A program made the position numbers and the translations under genes. From contig CM037472.1 in the NCBI GenBank assembly GCA_021014325.1, positions 6,386,001 to 6,450,000 on the forward strand: 64,000 bases of DNA, written 5' to 3'. The notes beneath the pieces are model-generated. The model was not told the origin of the DNA. It searched no databases and worked only from the letters and a program-made list of their open reading frames with translations. Of the stretch, positions 46,831-56,764 are shown in pieces; positions within the stretch are counted from its first letter, which is position 1, and each line of letters opens with the position of its first letter. This DNA is from Plazaster borealis (lineage: Eukaryota > Echinodermata > Asteroidea > Forcipulatida > Labidiasteridae).

Positions 46831-47499
46831 TTTTAAAAAGTGTATTTAAGCTACTCGAGTATATTTATTTGGTGCTGCTGCTTATGCTGAATACTGTACT
46901 CCAAATTAAATATAAAGTGTCAGGATTGACTGTCGACCCGTTTAGCAGCAATAGTAATATTTAAAGCACATTCAGTTTAACAGTAATAGCTTGATCTAAA
47001 AGTGGAGGTAACATTATTATTTACCGCCTCACATCTCACAAGGAATAAATTCTTTGAATAAGAAAAAAGTTACATTTAAAGCGTATCTGTGTAACTTACC
47101 CCCTCAAAAGTGTCAATCTCGATGAGGAGAGCCAACAAAAGCTAGCAGATATCTGTTTTTGTTCTCACAAAAACAACTGTCAAGTTGCAGGAACAGGGAA
47201 CGCCTAAGCTTATCTTTGTAGCTGCTGAGAGTGATCAACAGACAAGTCAATGTTATGTTACTGTCGTAGGGAATCTGCTTCGTGTCCACAGACTATTGAG
47301 ATTTTCCCTCCTGGCACTGCTGTGTGTACTACTAGAACACCTTCATGTATGAAAAGTGAAGAAGATTGAAAAATATTACTTAAAGGGTTGTAAATTCAAA
47401 TCAAGTTTGGAAACATAACCAAAGGCATACCCTCACAAATATAACATAAATTGCATTTTTTGCTCTACTTGACATGCAGCAGCTTGCCATGCTTAGGTG

Positions 47500-47640
47500 A
47501 AAAAAAGTGGAATGGACACACTCAGCTGGGATTCAAACCCCAAAACCCTAACCTTTTTTCTAGTGGCACACTGACAAAGGCATGTGGCTGCTTCAAATTT
47601 CTAAGTGGTAACCTGTTGCTACATAATACATGTACACTTT
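47500..47640 (-). mobile_element. Possible tRNA-like SINE fragment
   Basis: On the minus strand 'ggggtttgaatcccagctgagtgtgtcc' contains a B-box-like GGTTTGAATCC with an upstream tRNA-like stretch. It sits between two exons of the pseudogene, where a missing exon would be expected. Confidence 0.45.
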
Positions 47641-48331
47641 GATAATTCTTACAAAAACCAAAACATGGTGTGCATGTGAATAGAGCCCAGGTGTAATTAG
47701 TAATATTGATTCAGGGAACAAGTTGATTTCATTTTTCAAATGTAAATGCAAATTATGTAAATGTACTGACTAAAAGCAGGACCTAGTTTCATAATATCTC
47801 AAACGGGTGACAATACCTTTGTAGTCTCATTGCACTGAACAGCATTTTTCCCACGAATACAATTAGTGAACTCCCTTACCAGTCAGGTGGATATGCAATC
47901 TTGACAAAATTGCAGGAGGCTTTATCACGCTTGATAAAATGTGGGACATCCATTTTTGCCTGATCCATACCATCGAAGATGATGACAGTCAGGTCCTGTG
48001 GCTGTCTCCTTGCTCTTTCCCTAGCTGTATGGTACTCCCTACGCTCCTTCCTAAAAATAGACAAATACAAAATATATCTTCAACTTGCCCAAATTTGTAT
48101 ATCCGTCAAAATCATTCACTTTTATATGTGAATGAATAATAAATGGGGTCCAAAAATATGTATCATATTGAGGATTGTGTAATACATGTGGCTGATAGTG
48201 ATAGTTGCATGCTTTTAAATTTAAGAAAACAACATTCTTACTCCACTGCAAGATTGTGACTTCTCATTCTCAACATCTCATTAATTTGTTTGACCTCAAC
48301 CTCTGTCATGTCTGTAGCTGCTTTCTGACGT

Positions 48332-50555
48332 CTATACACAATACTAGGTAGGACCGTAGTAGTAGGTACCGAGTACTACTCTAGTAGTAATAGTAGTACT
48401 TAGTATGTACATGTAGTAGGCCTATTATTATAAGCATGGAGGTAGGAATAGAATGTTATAAGTAACTACCGACCGGAAAAGTGAAATGCAAGGAACACTC
48501 TCATGACTATAACACTACAGGAAACACTGTTGTGTCACTCACAGTTCAATACATACCTACCGTACTCTGTCAGCAGTGTACCTGTACTGTCAGTCTCTGC
48601 ATGCATGTTGCGCCATTTGATGAATCCAGAGAGAGAAACTCTATTGTTATGGAAAAGGTTTGCGGTAACACCATGTAATATCTCTGATGTTAAGTCTACC
48701 ACCGGCACGTGGCGTGTAGGGCTGGATCACCAAACACAACATAACAGGGAGTACCTGCAGAACACGCTAGCAGTAGCAGCCCGGGGTAACCAGCGCGAAG
48801 ATCACTAAACTTCTTGAATCAGATCGACCGTCCGTACCGTACCGATGAACGTAACGCAGACACGACAACCTCGAATTATAACGGGTTAAATACACGCACA
48901 AAGCGCGGAACATACATGTACATGTACATGTATATGTTCATTGTATGTACATTCTGATTTTATTATTTTAGCAAACGTTGGACTGATTCGAGATCGAAAC
49001 CCATGAGAACGAAGTTAACATTAAAGCCTGCGCCCCCACGAGGTCAAAAACGTTTTCATTATCGTTATTATACATGACTGTGATTTTGAAAAGAAAGTGA
49101 ATAAAGGCATATCGGAGCTTTGAATTTACGTTTAACTTTGCTGATAGGATTACATTTATGGAAGGAACGTTTTAAAGTTGCAATCTAAAATCTAGGTCAT
49201 GATAAATTCCAGTATGTGACAGTCGATTAATTACAACTAAAATTAAATAAATAAAAGTTAATTTTTTGATAAATTAACTAAAGCTGCTCCCAAAAATAAA
49301 TGTGGTAATGGATGGGGTTCGATCAACTCTTCTTTCACCTTGCCTTTAAATAAATAAATTAATAAAATAATAACTATTATGACAATTGAATATATATGCT
49401 ATAATTACCAAAATAACAATAATTATAATAATAACAATAATAATACTATTCAAAATGTGTCTTTCTATTCTAACAATACTACTTTATTTACTAACTAGCC
49501 TATTTTGTGTAAAAACATCTTATTTAATTTTGAACTATGACAGAGTAGCAGATGAAGCTCATTTCCATTATGTTTCGTTGATACATTCGGCGTAACAAGG
49601 AAATATGAAGGCAACATGAGATGAAACTTCTGGTAGACTGCGCAGCTTTAAATAAAAATAAATAAGTATAAGTAAAATAAAAAATGGAAGACAAATCAAC
49701 AGTGCGGCATTTGTATGCATTCTAAAGAGTCTTCCCCATCCTTTTACGTGCTTTAAAACCGTACCCAGAAATTCATTTGGCCATCATCGAACAACGTCAA
49801 CAACATTTTAACAACTTCAAAATAAGAATCTGCCGCACGCGTGCTCATCTTACCTGTCCCTAATTATTTAAAGTAAATTCCAGTTCTGTACGGCAAGATC
49901 AAGACGCAAATATAAAAATCTTGCATGGAAAGATGTTTGTGCCAAGCGCAAACGTGGAACTTCTTCGAATTCTCTCAATGCTCTTCTCTAACTCAAAAAA
50001 CTTCTTTCTGGTGTTCCCCGAAACTACAATCGATCGTAAATTCTGAAACTCAGTCTTTTAGAAAATAATTTGAATGATTGGCATGCAAGAATCTCATTTT
50101 TATTGTTCGTTTAGGCTGAGTATTGCAGCTCAAAAACGACAATTTTCCATCAAACGAGGGCGCTGTCTTTTGTTATTGTTTTAATTACAAAAGATTCACT
50201 GACGTGAACTCTATGCCTTTTCTTCCGAGAAGCTTCATGCAAACATCAAAGATTAGGTCTGACGGTCTGTTTTAACCATCGCCCTGAGTGACTTTCCATA
50301 CATGATTCCCGTCAACAGTGTGGAAGAATTCTCATAATTAATTATAATAAAATATAAAGCCTTTTGAACACTTTGAGTGCGTTCCGATCCGGACTACTAT
50401 TTTCTTCGCGAGTCTTTCTTACTGATGAACATATCGGATACCATCAGAATGTTTTTGGTGCTATAAACCTTACAAACATCACAGTATGCTAGCGGACGAA
50501 TAAACAATGCATGGGATGATGCATGATCATTATCAATAATATAAATGACAAGCGG
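48332..50555. other. Intergenic region between the divergent exon sets; shared upstream region
   Basis: Contains a tag/tagta-rich microsatellite at about 48345-48425 and a very AT-rich stretch at 49230-49460. GC and CpG content rise close to the plus-strand exon at 50556 ('accggcgcgcccgccgcgccggcag'). Open frames here lack family features. If the flanking exon sets belong to one mobile unit, a bidirectional promoter would lie here; that is inference. Confidence 0.4.
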
Positions 50556-52270
50556 ATGGCACCGGCGCGCCCGCCGCGCCGGCAGCGGACACTTTTTGCC
50601 CGGCATGTCGACACCAACACACAGGCAGGAAAAGTTCAGTGTGATGATAATTCAGGAAGCCATGCAGTTTTCTCAGAAGGCTGTAATTGTCACGAATCTC
50701 AACAGTCACCACCAGGCACAAAGTCATGTGTCAATGCTGATTCTGTCGATATTGAATACCAAGGTAAGCTATATCAATCATCCCATTTCACATCCCAGAT
50801 GTTACAATTATTTATAATATTTCCTCATGATTGATAGGTTAATTGCTGGATTATAACTTTGTAAATAATTTAATAGGTTTTGAATTGTATTTGTATAAAA
50901 AATTATTGGATGATTGGACTATGTGTTAAAAAGTCTGAATTGGGGCTCAGTTTTCGGTATTGAAAGAGTGGGGAATCTGTGGGTGGATATTAAATACTAT
51001 GTAATATACTAAACGAACACTGTTTGTCGGATGGCTGGCATGGACAGCAGAGATATGGACTGAACTTTATGTGAACCGTGTATGTACAACAACATGTGCA
51101 AGTGATTGGACAAAATTGCCGCGCGCATTGTCTAATGTATAACAACGTATAACAAATAGTGTGTGATAAGCATGATAAGAGATTTCCAGCATGCGCGCGC
51201 TGGCACATGGCCGGTGTGTGTGTATGCGATGTGTCTGTTGTTTTGGCACTAAGTGTGTGCACTTGGTTGGTTCATAGAGCAAGGACCTTGCTCTATGGTT
51301 GGTTGTTGTTGTTGCATGGGTTGTTGTAACTTGTAGGGAGTTCTTTTAGCTGGTTGTCCCCGACGTGTTCTTGAAGTTGAATAAGAAAGTCTTGTGGAAT
51401 GAACTTTGAAGTTATCTGATCGCCGTTATGTTTTCCTGTGGGCGTTTTGTGACAGGTTAAACGAAGTAATAAATGCAGGTAAAATCCTAGATTTGTTACT
51501 GTTTAGTGTTGCTACTACATACCACTTACTCGTCATTGGCTGTTATCGTTTTAATTAATAATCATAGGGAGGGACTTTCCTCCTGGAATCATGTACACCA
51601 TGTTATTGTCTGCTTAAATATGCAAAGCGAAGCTTTCATTGTACATCCATGAGATACCCGGCAAAGCTTTCTTTAATCTTTAATCCATCTTGCTGCCATC
51701 AGCCTCAGGTTTATCAAGGCAGGGGTAATGCTTGTGACAATTTATGGGCTATTCACTGTCTGCTGTGGGTGTTCAAGTGGAGTGTACATTATTAGCCCAC
51801 CTTGTTGAGCTGTAATGGCTATCTTTTAACATCGGTCTGCGAGTGTTATGAGACCGATGTTGAAGAGAGCCATTACATTACAGCTCAACAAGGTGGGCAG
51901 TGCTTTAAAAAATCTGTTTCTAAATTAAAACCAAAATTCCAGCAAAGTAGCCTTCTCACATCAGACTAGCTCACCTTAGTTTTGACGTGGTTTGAAAGAA
52001 TGACTATTTTGTTCACTTTAAAAGTTTTAGAATTGAAAAGGGTTTTTAGAAAAGCAGAATGAGTGTTTATAATCCTTTTCAGGGTTTGAATTTGGGGTGA
52101 ACCCACAAGACTGTGCAGTTCACAAGGCTTGTGGCTCATCAGAATATTTACTGGATCAGAATTTCCAAAACCAGAATCAAAATAAGGAAAAACTAACCCA
52201 GTTTAACAATAACATGCATTTAGGAATCTGTTTTAAGCACAAAGACATTTGTAAGAGAAGATTGATTTAA
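50556..52270 (+). CDS. Two-exon reading frame of unknown family
   Basis: Exon 1, 50556-50763, begins MAPARPPRRQRTLF and ends at the donor CAAG|gtaagc. Exon 2 starts after the acceptor cttttcag at 52083 and continues the frame to a TAA at 52268-52270, giving 131 residues. The join restores phase (G plus GG), and the frame is open on both sides. The basic, Arg/Pro-rich start resembles DNA-associated or transposon-encoded proteins. The middle has Cys/His pairs (GCNCHES, CAVHKACG, GICFKHKDIC) that could bind metal, but no known zinc-finger spacing is evident. An in-frame ATG at 50523 would add 11 residues. It may be only the 5' end of a longer gene whose further exons lie at 52.7-56.6 kb. I do not recognise the family. 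Confidence 0.4.
51795..51899. repeat. Foldback of 105 bp inside the intron
   Basis: 'gcccaccttgttgagctgtaatggct' pairs with 'agccattac(attac)agctcaacaaggtgggc', and inner 'aacatcggtct' pairs with 'agaccgatgtt'. Small palindromic element. Confidence 0.9.
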
Positions 52271-52861
52271 TTAGTTTTATGGGTATTGAGTATACTTCAT
52301 GTCATTTATACTTATTAGAAATCAAACGTATTTTACCAGACACAAGTCAACATTTGAACATTATTTTGTGTTCAAGATGAATAAACAGTGAGGTATTATT
52401 CTTCATTAATATTCAATTAAAAAACACAAGACCGCTGGACTTGTCCGGTCAAAAATTTACTGGCCCAACATCAAAACTGTGGTCCAGTGTAAAATTTGAG
52501 GCCTGTTTTTAAACATCTGTATTAATGGAAAAGTTATCAATTATTTTGTTTATGTACATGTAGGTTACCTTCACAAACCTCGGTGACAAGCCACGCCTAC
52601 TATCAAGCCGTCAGTTTTTGTGGAACATGAACATCTTTTGCAAGCTGTTCTGACCACAACTACGATCATGGACTCCAATTCATGACTTTGAGGAGATGGG
52701 TTTTCATACAGGTGATGTTGATAAAAGTTACATGCATGTCCACATCAGAGGATGATGTGTCCCTCTATGATGCAAACAGAGGGTACAACTTTGACAGTGA
52801 TGATGCTGATGATGACCAGTCACAGACACAATTACCCAGTCAAAGGTAAGTGTTCTCTGCC

Positions 52862-53237
52862 TTAAGAGGATCGTACACGTTTGGTAATTACTCAAAATAT
52901 ATATTAGCATAAAAACTGACTTGGTAACGAGCAACAGAGAGCTGTTGATAGTATAAAACATTGTGAGAAACGACTCCCCCTGAAGTAACGTGGTTTTTGA
53001 GAAAGAGGTAATTTCTCACTAAAATAATAAAAACTTCTTGCAAGAAGTTTTTATTCCTAGATCTGAAAGCACACAAATTTGTACAACAAGGGTGTTTTTT
53101 CTTTCATCATTTTCTTGCAACTTCGATGACCAATTGAGCCCAAATTTTCACAGGCTTGTTATTTTATGCATATGTTGGGATACACCAAATGAGAACACTG
53201 GTCTTTGACAATTACCAAACGTGTACGATGCCTTTAA
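52862..53237. mobile_element. Miniature inverted-repeat element, TTAA ends, family member 2, opposite orientation (376 bp)
   Basis: Reverse-complement relative of 39884-40259. TTAA-GAGGATCGTACACGTTTGGTAATT ... ACCAAACGTGTACGATGCCT-TTAA. Same length and internal sequence ('gttgcaagaaaatgatgaaag' in reverse). It sits 17 bases after a splice donor, so it lies in an intron of the surrounding exon set. Confidence 0.88.
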
Positions 53238-53864
53238 AATGAAATTTCAGAATCTTTGTTTTTACCCATATTGAAACTTTGGACTGTAATGATCCATTAG
53301 GTTTTACACTATTTTGAGAGGCCCCCCCCCCCTAACAATAATGTATAAATAAATATAAATTAATTAATTAATTAATTTAAAAACAACAACAAATGTGACT
53401 GTTTATGACATGTTTTGTAGCTGTTTTTATTTTTATTTCAATGTTTGGGAACTTCATTTAAGATGTCCAATGTGTTTGAAACAATTTTGGCTGGCTCATG
53501 GAAAAACACCAACAACAAACAAACAAACAAAAACAGACAAGAGAATTTTTTTAAGTTACCACTACAAAAGAATGTACAAAAGATGTACAAACCAATTTTT
53601 CTCAGAATGATGTCATTGGATGTTTTGGATGTTGAAAAAGGTTATCAAATACAATGTCTATTTACACCATTTTAAATTGAGGTTTGAGACTTGTAATTTC
53701 TCCCCACTCACAGTCACATGAAGATTCTATAATCTATTGGAAAATGAGTAAATCACAAAATTGAATTTGACATTTTCCTTGCCCTTTGATAAAATCTGAA
53801 TGCATTGAAAAACATTTTTTATTTAAGCATTGAAATTGTTCATTCTTAATGTTTAACTTTCCAG
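53238..53864. other. Intronic or intergenic, simple repeats
   Basis: Poly-C near 53323 and a (TTAA)n run near 53357-53378. Otherwise AT-rich with no gene recognised. Confidence 0.5.
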
Positions 53865-55009
53865 TATCCTGACTGGCCATCCCAAGAAGCATAAGAGAAG
53901 TGATATTACATGCCCCCCGCACTCATGAAAAAGAGACAGACCCTATCCTCACAAGCTAAACAGCTTTCAGTGGAACAGTTCAAGAAAGAGGCACAGAATG
54001 CATGAGACTGAGCAGTTTCAGTACAGATGTCGAAGCTTCTTCCATGTGCTAAAAACAAATCTGGTAAGTAACTTTTGTAATGACAGACAAATAGCATTAG
54101 CTAATTTACACAATCGCTTGAAAAATTTCACAATATTTTTCTTATAAAGCATTGCTTAATACTGATTCTTATAATGAAATTTGATATGGTAGTTTCTTTT
54201 TGTGCATTGAAACACCATGCTTGTTGCTAGAGTAGGGGTATGTTTGAATTCAGCATTGTAAAGCTTGAACCTACTGGAACACAACTTGCCTGCGTATTTG
54301 TCAGTTTCAAGTTAGGAAACCTCATTCCCCAACCTCTGGATATTGCGAGGAATCCCCCAGTTACTGCTGGGCACTTATCTTTTGTTAGCTCCAGAACCCA
54401 TACAAAAGAACCACTTAACTCTCAGATAATCCCTTGTGGTTTATTACCTGATATCTCAGTTAATCCTCTACCAATCCAGTACCTGAACGATAATGGGATC
54501 CTTGAACTCTCAGTTAATCAGTGGTGTAGCCAGAGGGGGGACAAAGTGTTCCGCCCCTCAGAAATTTTGATAATTTTTGGTCATTGCGTTTTGTAAACAA
54601 CCATGTCAATGGCTGTTTAACTTGAAAAAATTGGATCTCAGCGACCACCACAGAAATTTCAGCTGGAGAGTGAAAGAAGGTTAATTACTCATTTTGTTTG
54701 TTTACTTTTTTCTGCAGATGAGCCTCTACTCCTTCAGTTTATGGTCTGGTGTTGGCCTTGACAAAGAGACAAAAGAAAGTAACCTGGGCACTGGGTGGGA
54801 CACTCAGACAACTTCAGCAAAAGGTTTCGGAGTGCTGATGGGGAAGTTGTGGAACAAATGCCCCTCCATATCTACAGGGAGCTCATCCTAAACCCTCTCT
54901 TCTCCCAAACAGTGGATTTAAGACAGATGCTGAGGCACAGGTACTTTTGTGTGCACAAATCTAGATAATATATATATTTTTTGTTAACTTGCATGTGCAG
55001 GAGCACCAG

Positions 55010-55260
55010 TGCCCATCATGGGCGAGCGGTTAAAAGTACCAGACTCAAGTTCTAGTGGCTAAAGTCATTAGGGTGTGGGTTCAAATACGGTCATGAAACT
55101 TATTTCTGAGAGCAAGACACTTAACTGCAATTGCCGCTTTCATCAAGGGTAAAATCTTTTCCTGTGAGGGCAGAGATGATTTAATCTGATTGATGTAGCC
55201 TGGTGTGAGCTACTTGTCGGCATAGATCGAGCTGTAAATAAATGGCCCAGTGAACATCAG
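55010..55260 (+). mobile_element. tRNA-derived SINE with long variable-arm head
   Basis: 'catcatgggcgagcggttaaaagtacca' (A-box-like) and 'gggtgtgggttcaaatacgg' (B-box-like, GGTTCAAATAC) are separated by an extended arm as in Leu/Ser tRNAs. The body contains 'aagacacttaactgcaattgcc' and 'gtgagctacttgtcggcatagatcgagctgtaaataaatggcccagtgaac'. Probably a SINE of a different family from 36.4/37.4 kb. Confidence 0.65.
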
Positions 55261-55340
55261 TAATGTGGATCAAGCCCCATGAGCATCAGTGATTGATTTG
55301 AGCGCCATGTAACCCACTGTTATAAATATTATAATTAGGG

Positions 55341-55494
55341 AATAACGGTGTGGGGAGCTGGTCTTCACTGCATGGTAATGACTGGGTTGGTGGCTGGCGG
55401 CTGCTGTTAATGGACCGAGACGTCCATTAACAATGGCCAGCCACCAACCAAGGTCATTACCACGCAGTGAAGACCAGCTCTTCCCACTGTTATT
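55341..55494. mobile_element. Foldback element of 154 bp
   Basis: 'aataacggtgtggggagctggtcttcactgc.tggtaatgac..ggttggtggctgg' pairs with 'ccagccaccaaccaaggtcattaccacgcagtgaagaccagctcttcccactgttatt' along nearly its whole length, with a centre 'ttaatggaccgagacgtccattaa'. Confidence 0.9.
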
Positions 55495-56190
55495 GCCATC
55501 AATAAATACCTTTAACAAAGAAAAAGAGTAATAATCATCAGACTTTGTGATTTTTCTTTCGCTGTTAATTTTGGAAGTGTTCTACTCTTGTTCAAGGGCC
55601 ATTCTTAAGGCTGTTCAACTTTTGCGTGTCTCCTAGTCCGTTGCACATAATTAACTATAATAATATGTGCATTACTACAATGTGCATATTTTGAAAAACC
55701 AGACTATGCCTTTCCCTTTTAAAGTAACACTTTTGTTGGTGTACGGCTTTATGGTTTGCATTACCTTGGCTTCATGCATGTACCAGTACCAGCTACCTTA
55801 AAATGATACATTGCTGCACTTTTACGTATATGCGTGGTATGCGCATACAGGCCGCCACTTGACAATACACCCCCACTTGACAAGTATTTGACCAATCAGA
55901 ATGCAGAAACTCTCTGATCGATATCTATTAATTGACTAATAATTTAGTTAATTATATTATGGTCATGAAAATTGGCAATTTGTTTTATGAACTTCAGTGA
56001 TTAATGTTATGCCACGGTGAATTTTTATTGGTAGAACAACAATCACATGATGCTTTACCAAGATGCATGTACATGGTTCAGATGAACAAAAGTGCATGTA
56101 ACCCAAGGGGAACATTACCTTGATCGTTTTATTTTAGTTCAAATTTGTTGTGTATGTCTGCAATCTGTTAGCATGGCATAACAAAATGCT

Positions 56191-56298
56191 GTGATATGGT
56201 CCATGGGTTTTGTACACCCTCAGGGACAAATGGCACCATCTGTTTTGCCTTAGATTCCACTCGCCCCTTGCGTGTACAAAACCCATGGACACCATCAC
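56191..56298. repeat. Foldback with 27-bp arms
   Basis: 'gtgatatggtccatgggttttgtacac' (56191-56217) pairs with 'gtgtacaaaacccatggacaccatcac' (56272-56298), around a 54-base loop. Located in the presumed intron before the last candidate exon. Confidence 0.88.
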
Positions 56299-56764
56299 AG
56301 CGTGTAACTAATGAATATGGCTCCAAGCCTGGGTTTTTATTTTCTGCCAATGTCTTTGCTTCATCCCTATTAAAAGAAAGTGACAAATACTTTATTTCTT
56401 CAATGTAGGAACTGGGCTCATTGCAAGTGTTCAGGAGGCACAGAATTGTGTTGCCATGGACAGCAACATAGTAATGCTGCAGCACCTGAAGGCAAGATGC
56501 CACACTGAGCTGGAAGGGAAGACAGGAAGGAAAAGTCACCAAGATGCAAGCTCCATTGACTATTCAGTCTCAGTCACTGACATTACAATTATAGCATTGC
56601 GATTTGTGGAGTCACAGGATCAGTCTTTGTAAATTAGATAACTACTTTTTTCCCTTTCTATCCTGGCTATGAACCCATTTTGTCATTTTTCTAGTAAATT
56701 CTTTAAAAAACTTTGACGGCCTATAAAAATAACCGTCCGACAATATAGTTCCCTTTTCAAATAA

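Larger units (their letters stand above)
44129..48331 (-). pseudogene. Broken multi-exon gene of a DUF7869-like invertebrate family (possible transposase-like protein)
   Basis: Minus-strand exons are recognised at 48331-48242, 48050-47880, about 47295-47100, 46069-45950, 45464-45291, 45017-44877 and 44356-44129. Most have canonical borders and the last three join in phase 0. Landmark segments in order are KERREYHTARERARRQPQ, VIIFDGMDQAKMDVPHFI, IPYDSNITLTCLLITL, FLQLDSCFCENKNRYLLAF, PQPPQWFKLSKVDVGDL, MDVPSLHWDLLFSDGYKL, VPREVSSWPLQQLKGLARF and IAVGDPVHLEENKGRP. The DGMDQ and LD...ENKNRYLLAF signatures match a very large uncharacterised protein family of corals, molluscs and echinoderms that I recall as DUF7869; the name is from memory. 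Breaks seen: a one-base frameshift near 47135 after LLAF, a TGA at 45332-45330 where a Trp is likely, and a TAG at 44221-44219. The segment expected to hold the family's later GHTH motif is missing, and foldback elements occupy 46.2-46.6 kb. Probably dead. Confidence 0.6.
52700..56632 (+). pseudogene. Scattered plus-strand exons of an unrecognised gene, with frameshifts
   Basis: Candidate exons: one ending at 52845 (SEDDVSLYDANRGYNFDSDD, then acidic/Gln-rich; donor gtaagtg); 53865-54063 (LTGHPKKHKRSDITCPP, then QAKQLSVEQFKKEAQ and EQFQYRCRSFFHVLKTNL; donor gtaagta); 54718-54940 (HSDNFSKRFRSADGE, MPLHIYRELILNPLF); and 56409-56632 (IASVQEAQNCVAMDSN, to a TAA). The first two join in phase. Inside 53865-54063 the coherent sequence changes frame twice, and the 54718 exon has stops in the frame that reads best. 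The splice sites are good, which argues for a once-functional gene now decayed. Its order after 50556-52270 suggests one transcription unit, diverging from the minus-strand DUF7869-like gene. Family not recognised. Confidence 0.35.

Noticed and set aside
54240..54596. 118-codon plus-strand open frame
   Set aside because: It shows no family features, lies between better-supported exons in other frames, and passes an 'agagggggg' stretch typical of repeat edges.
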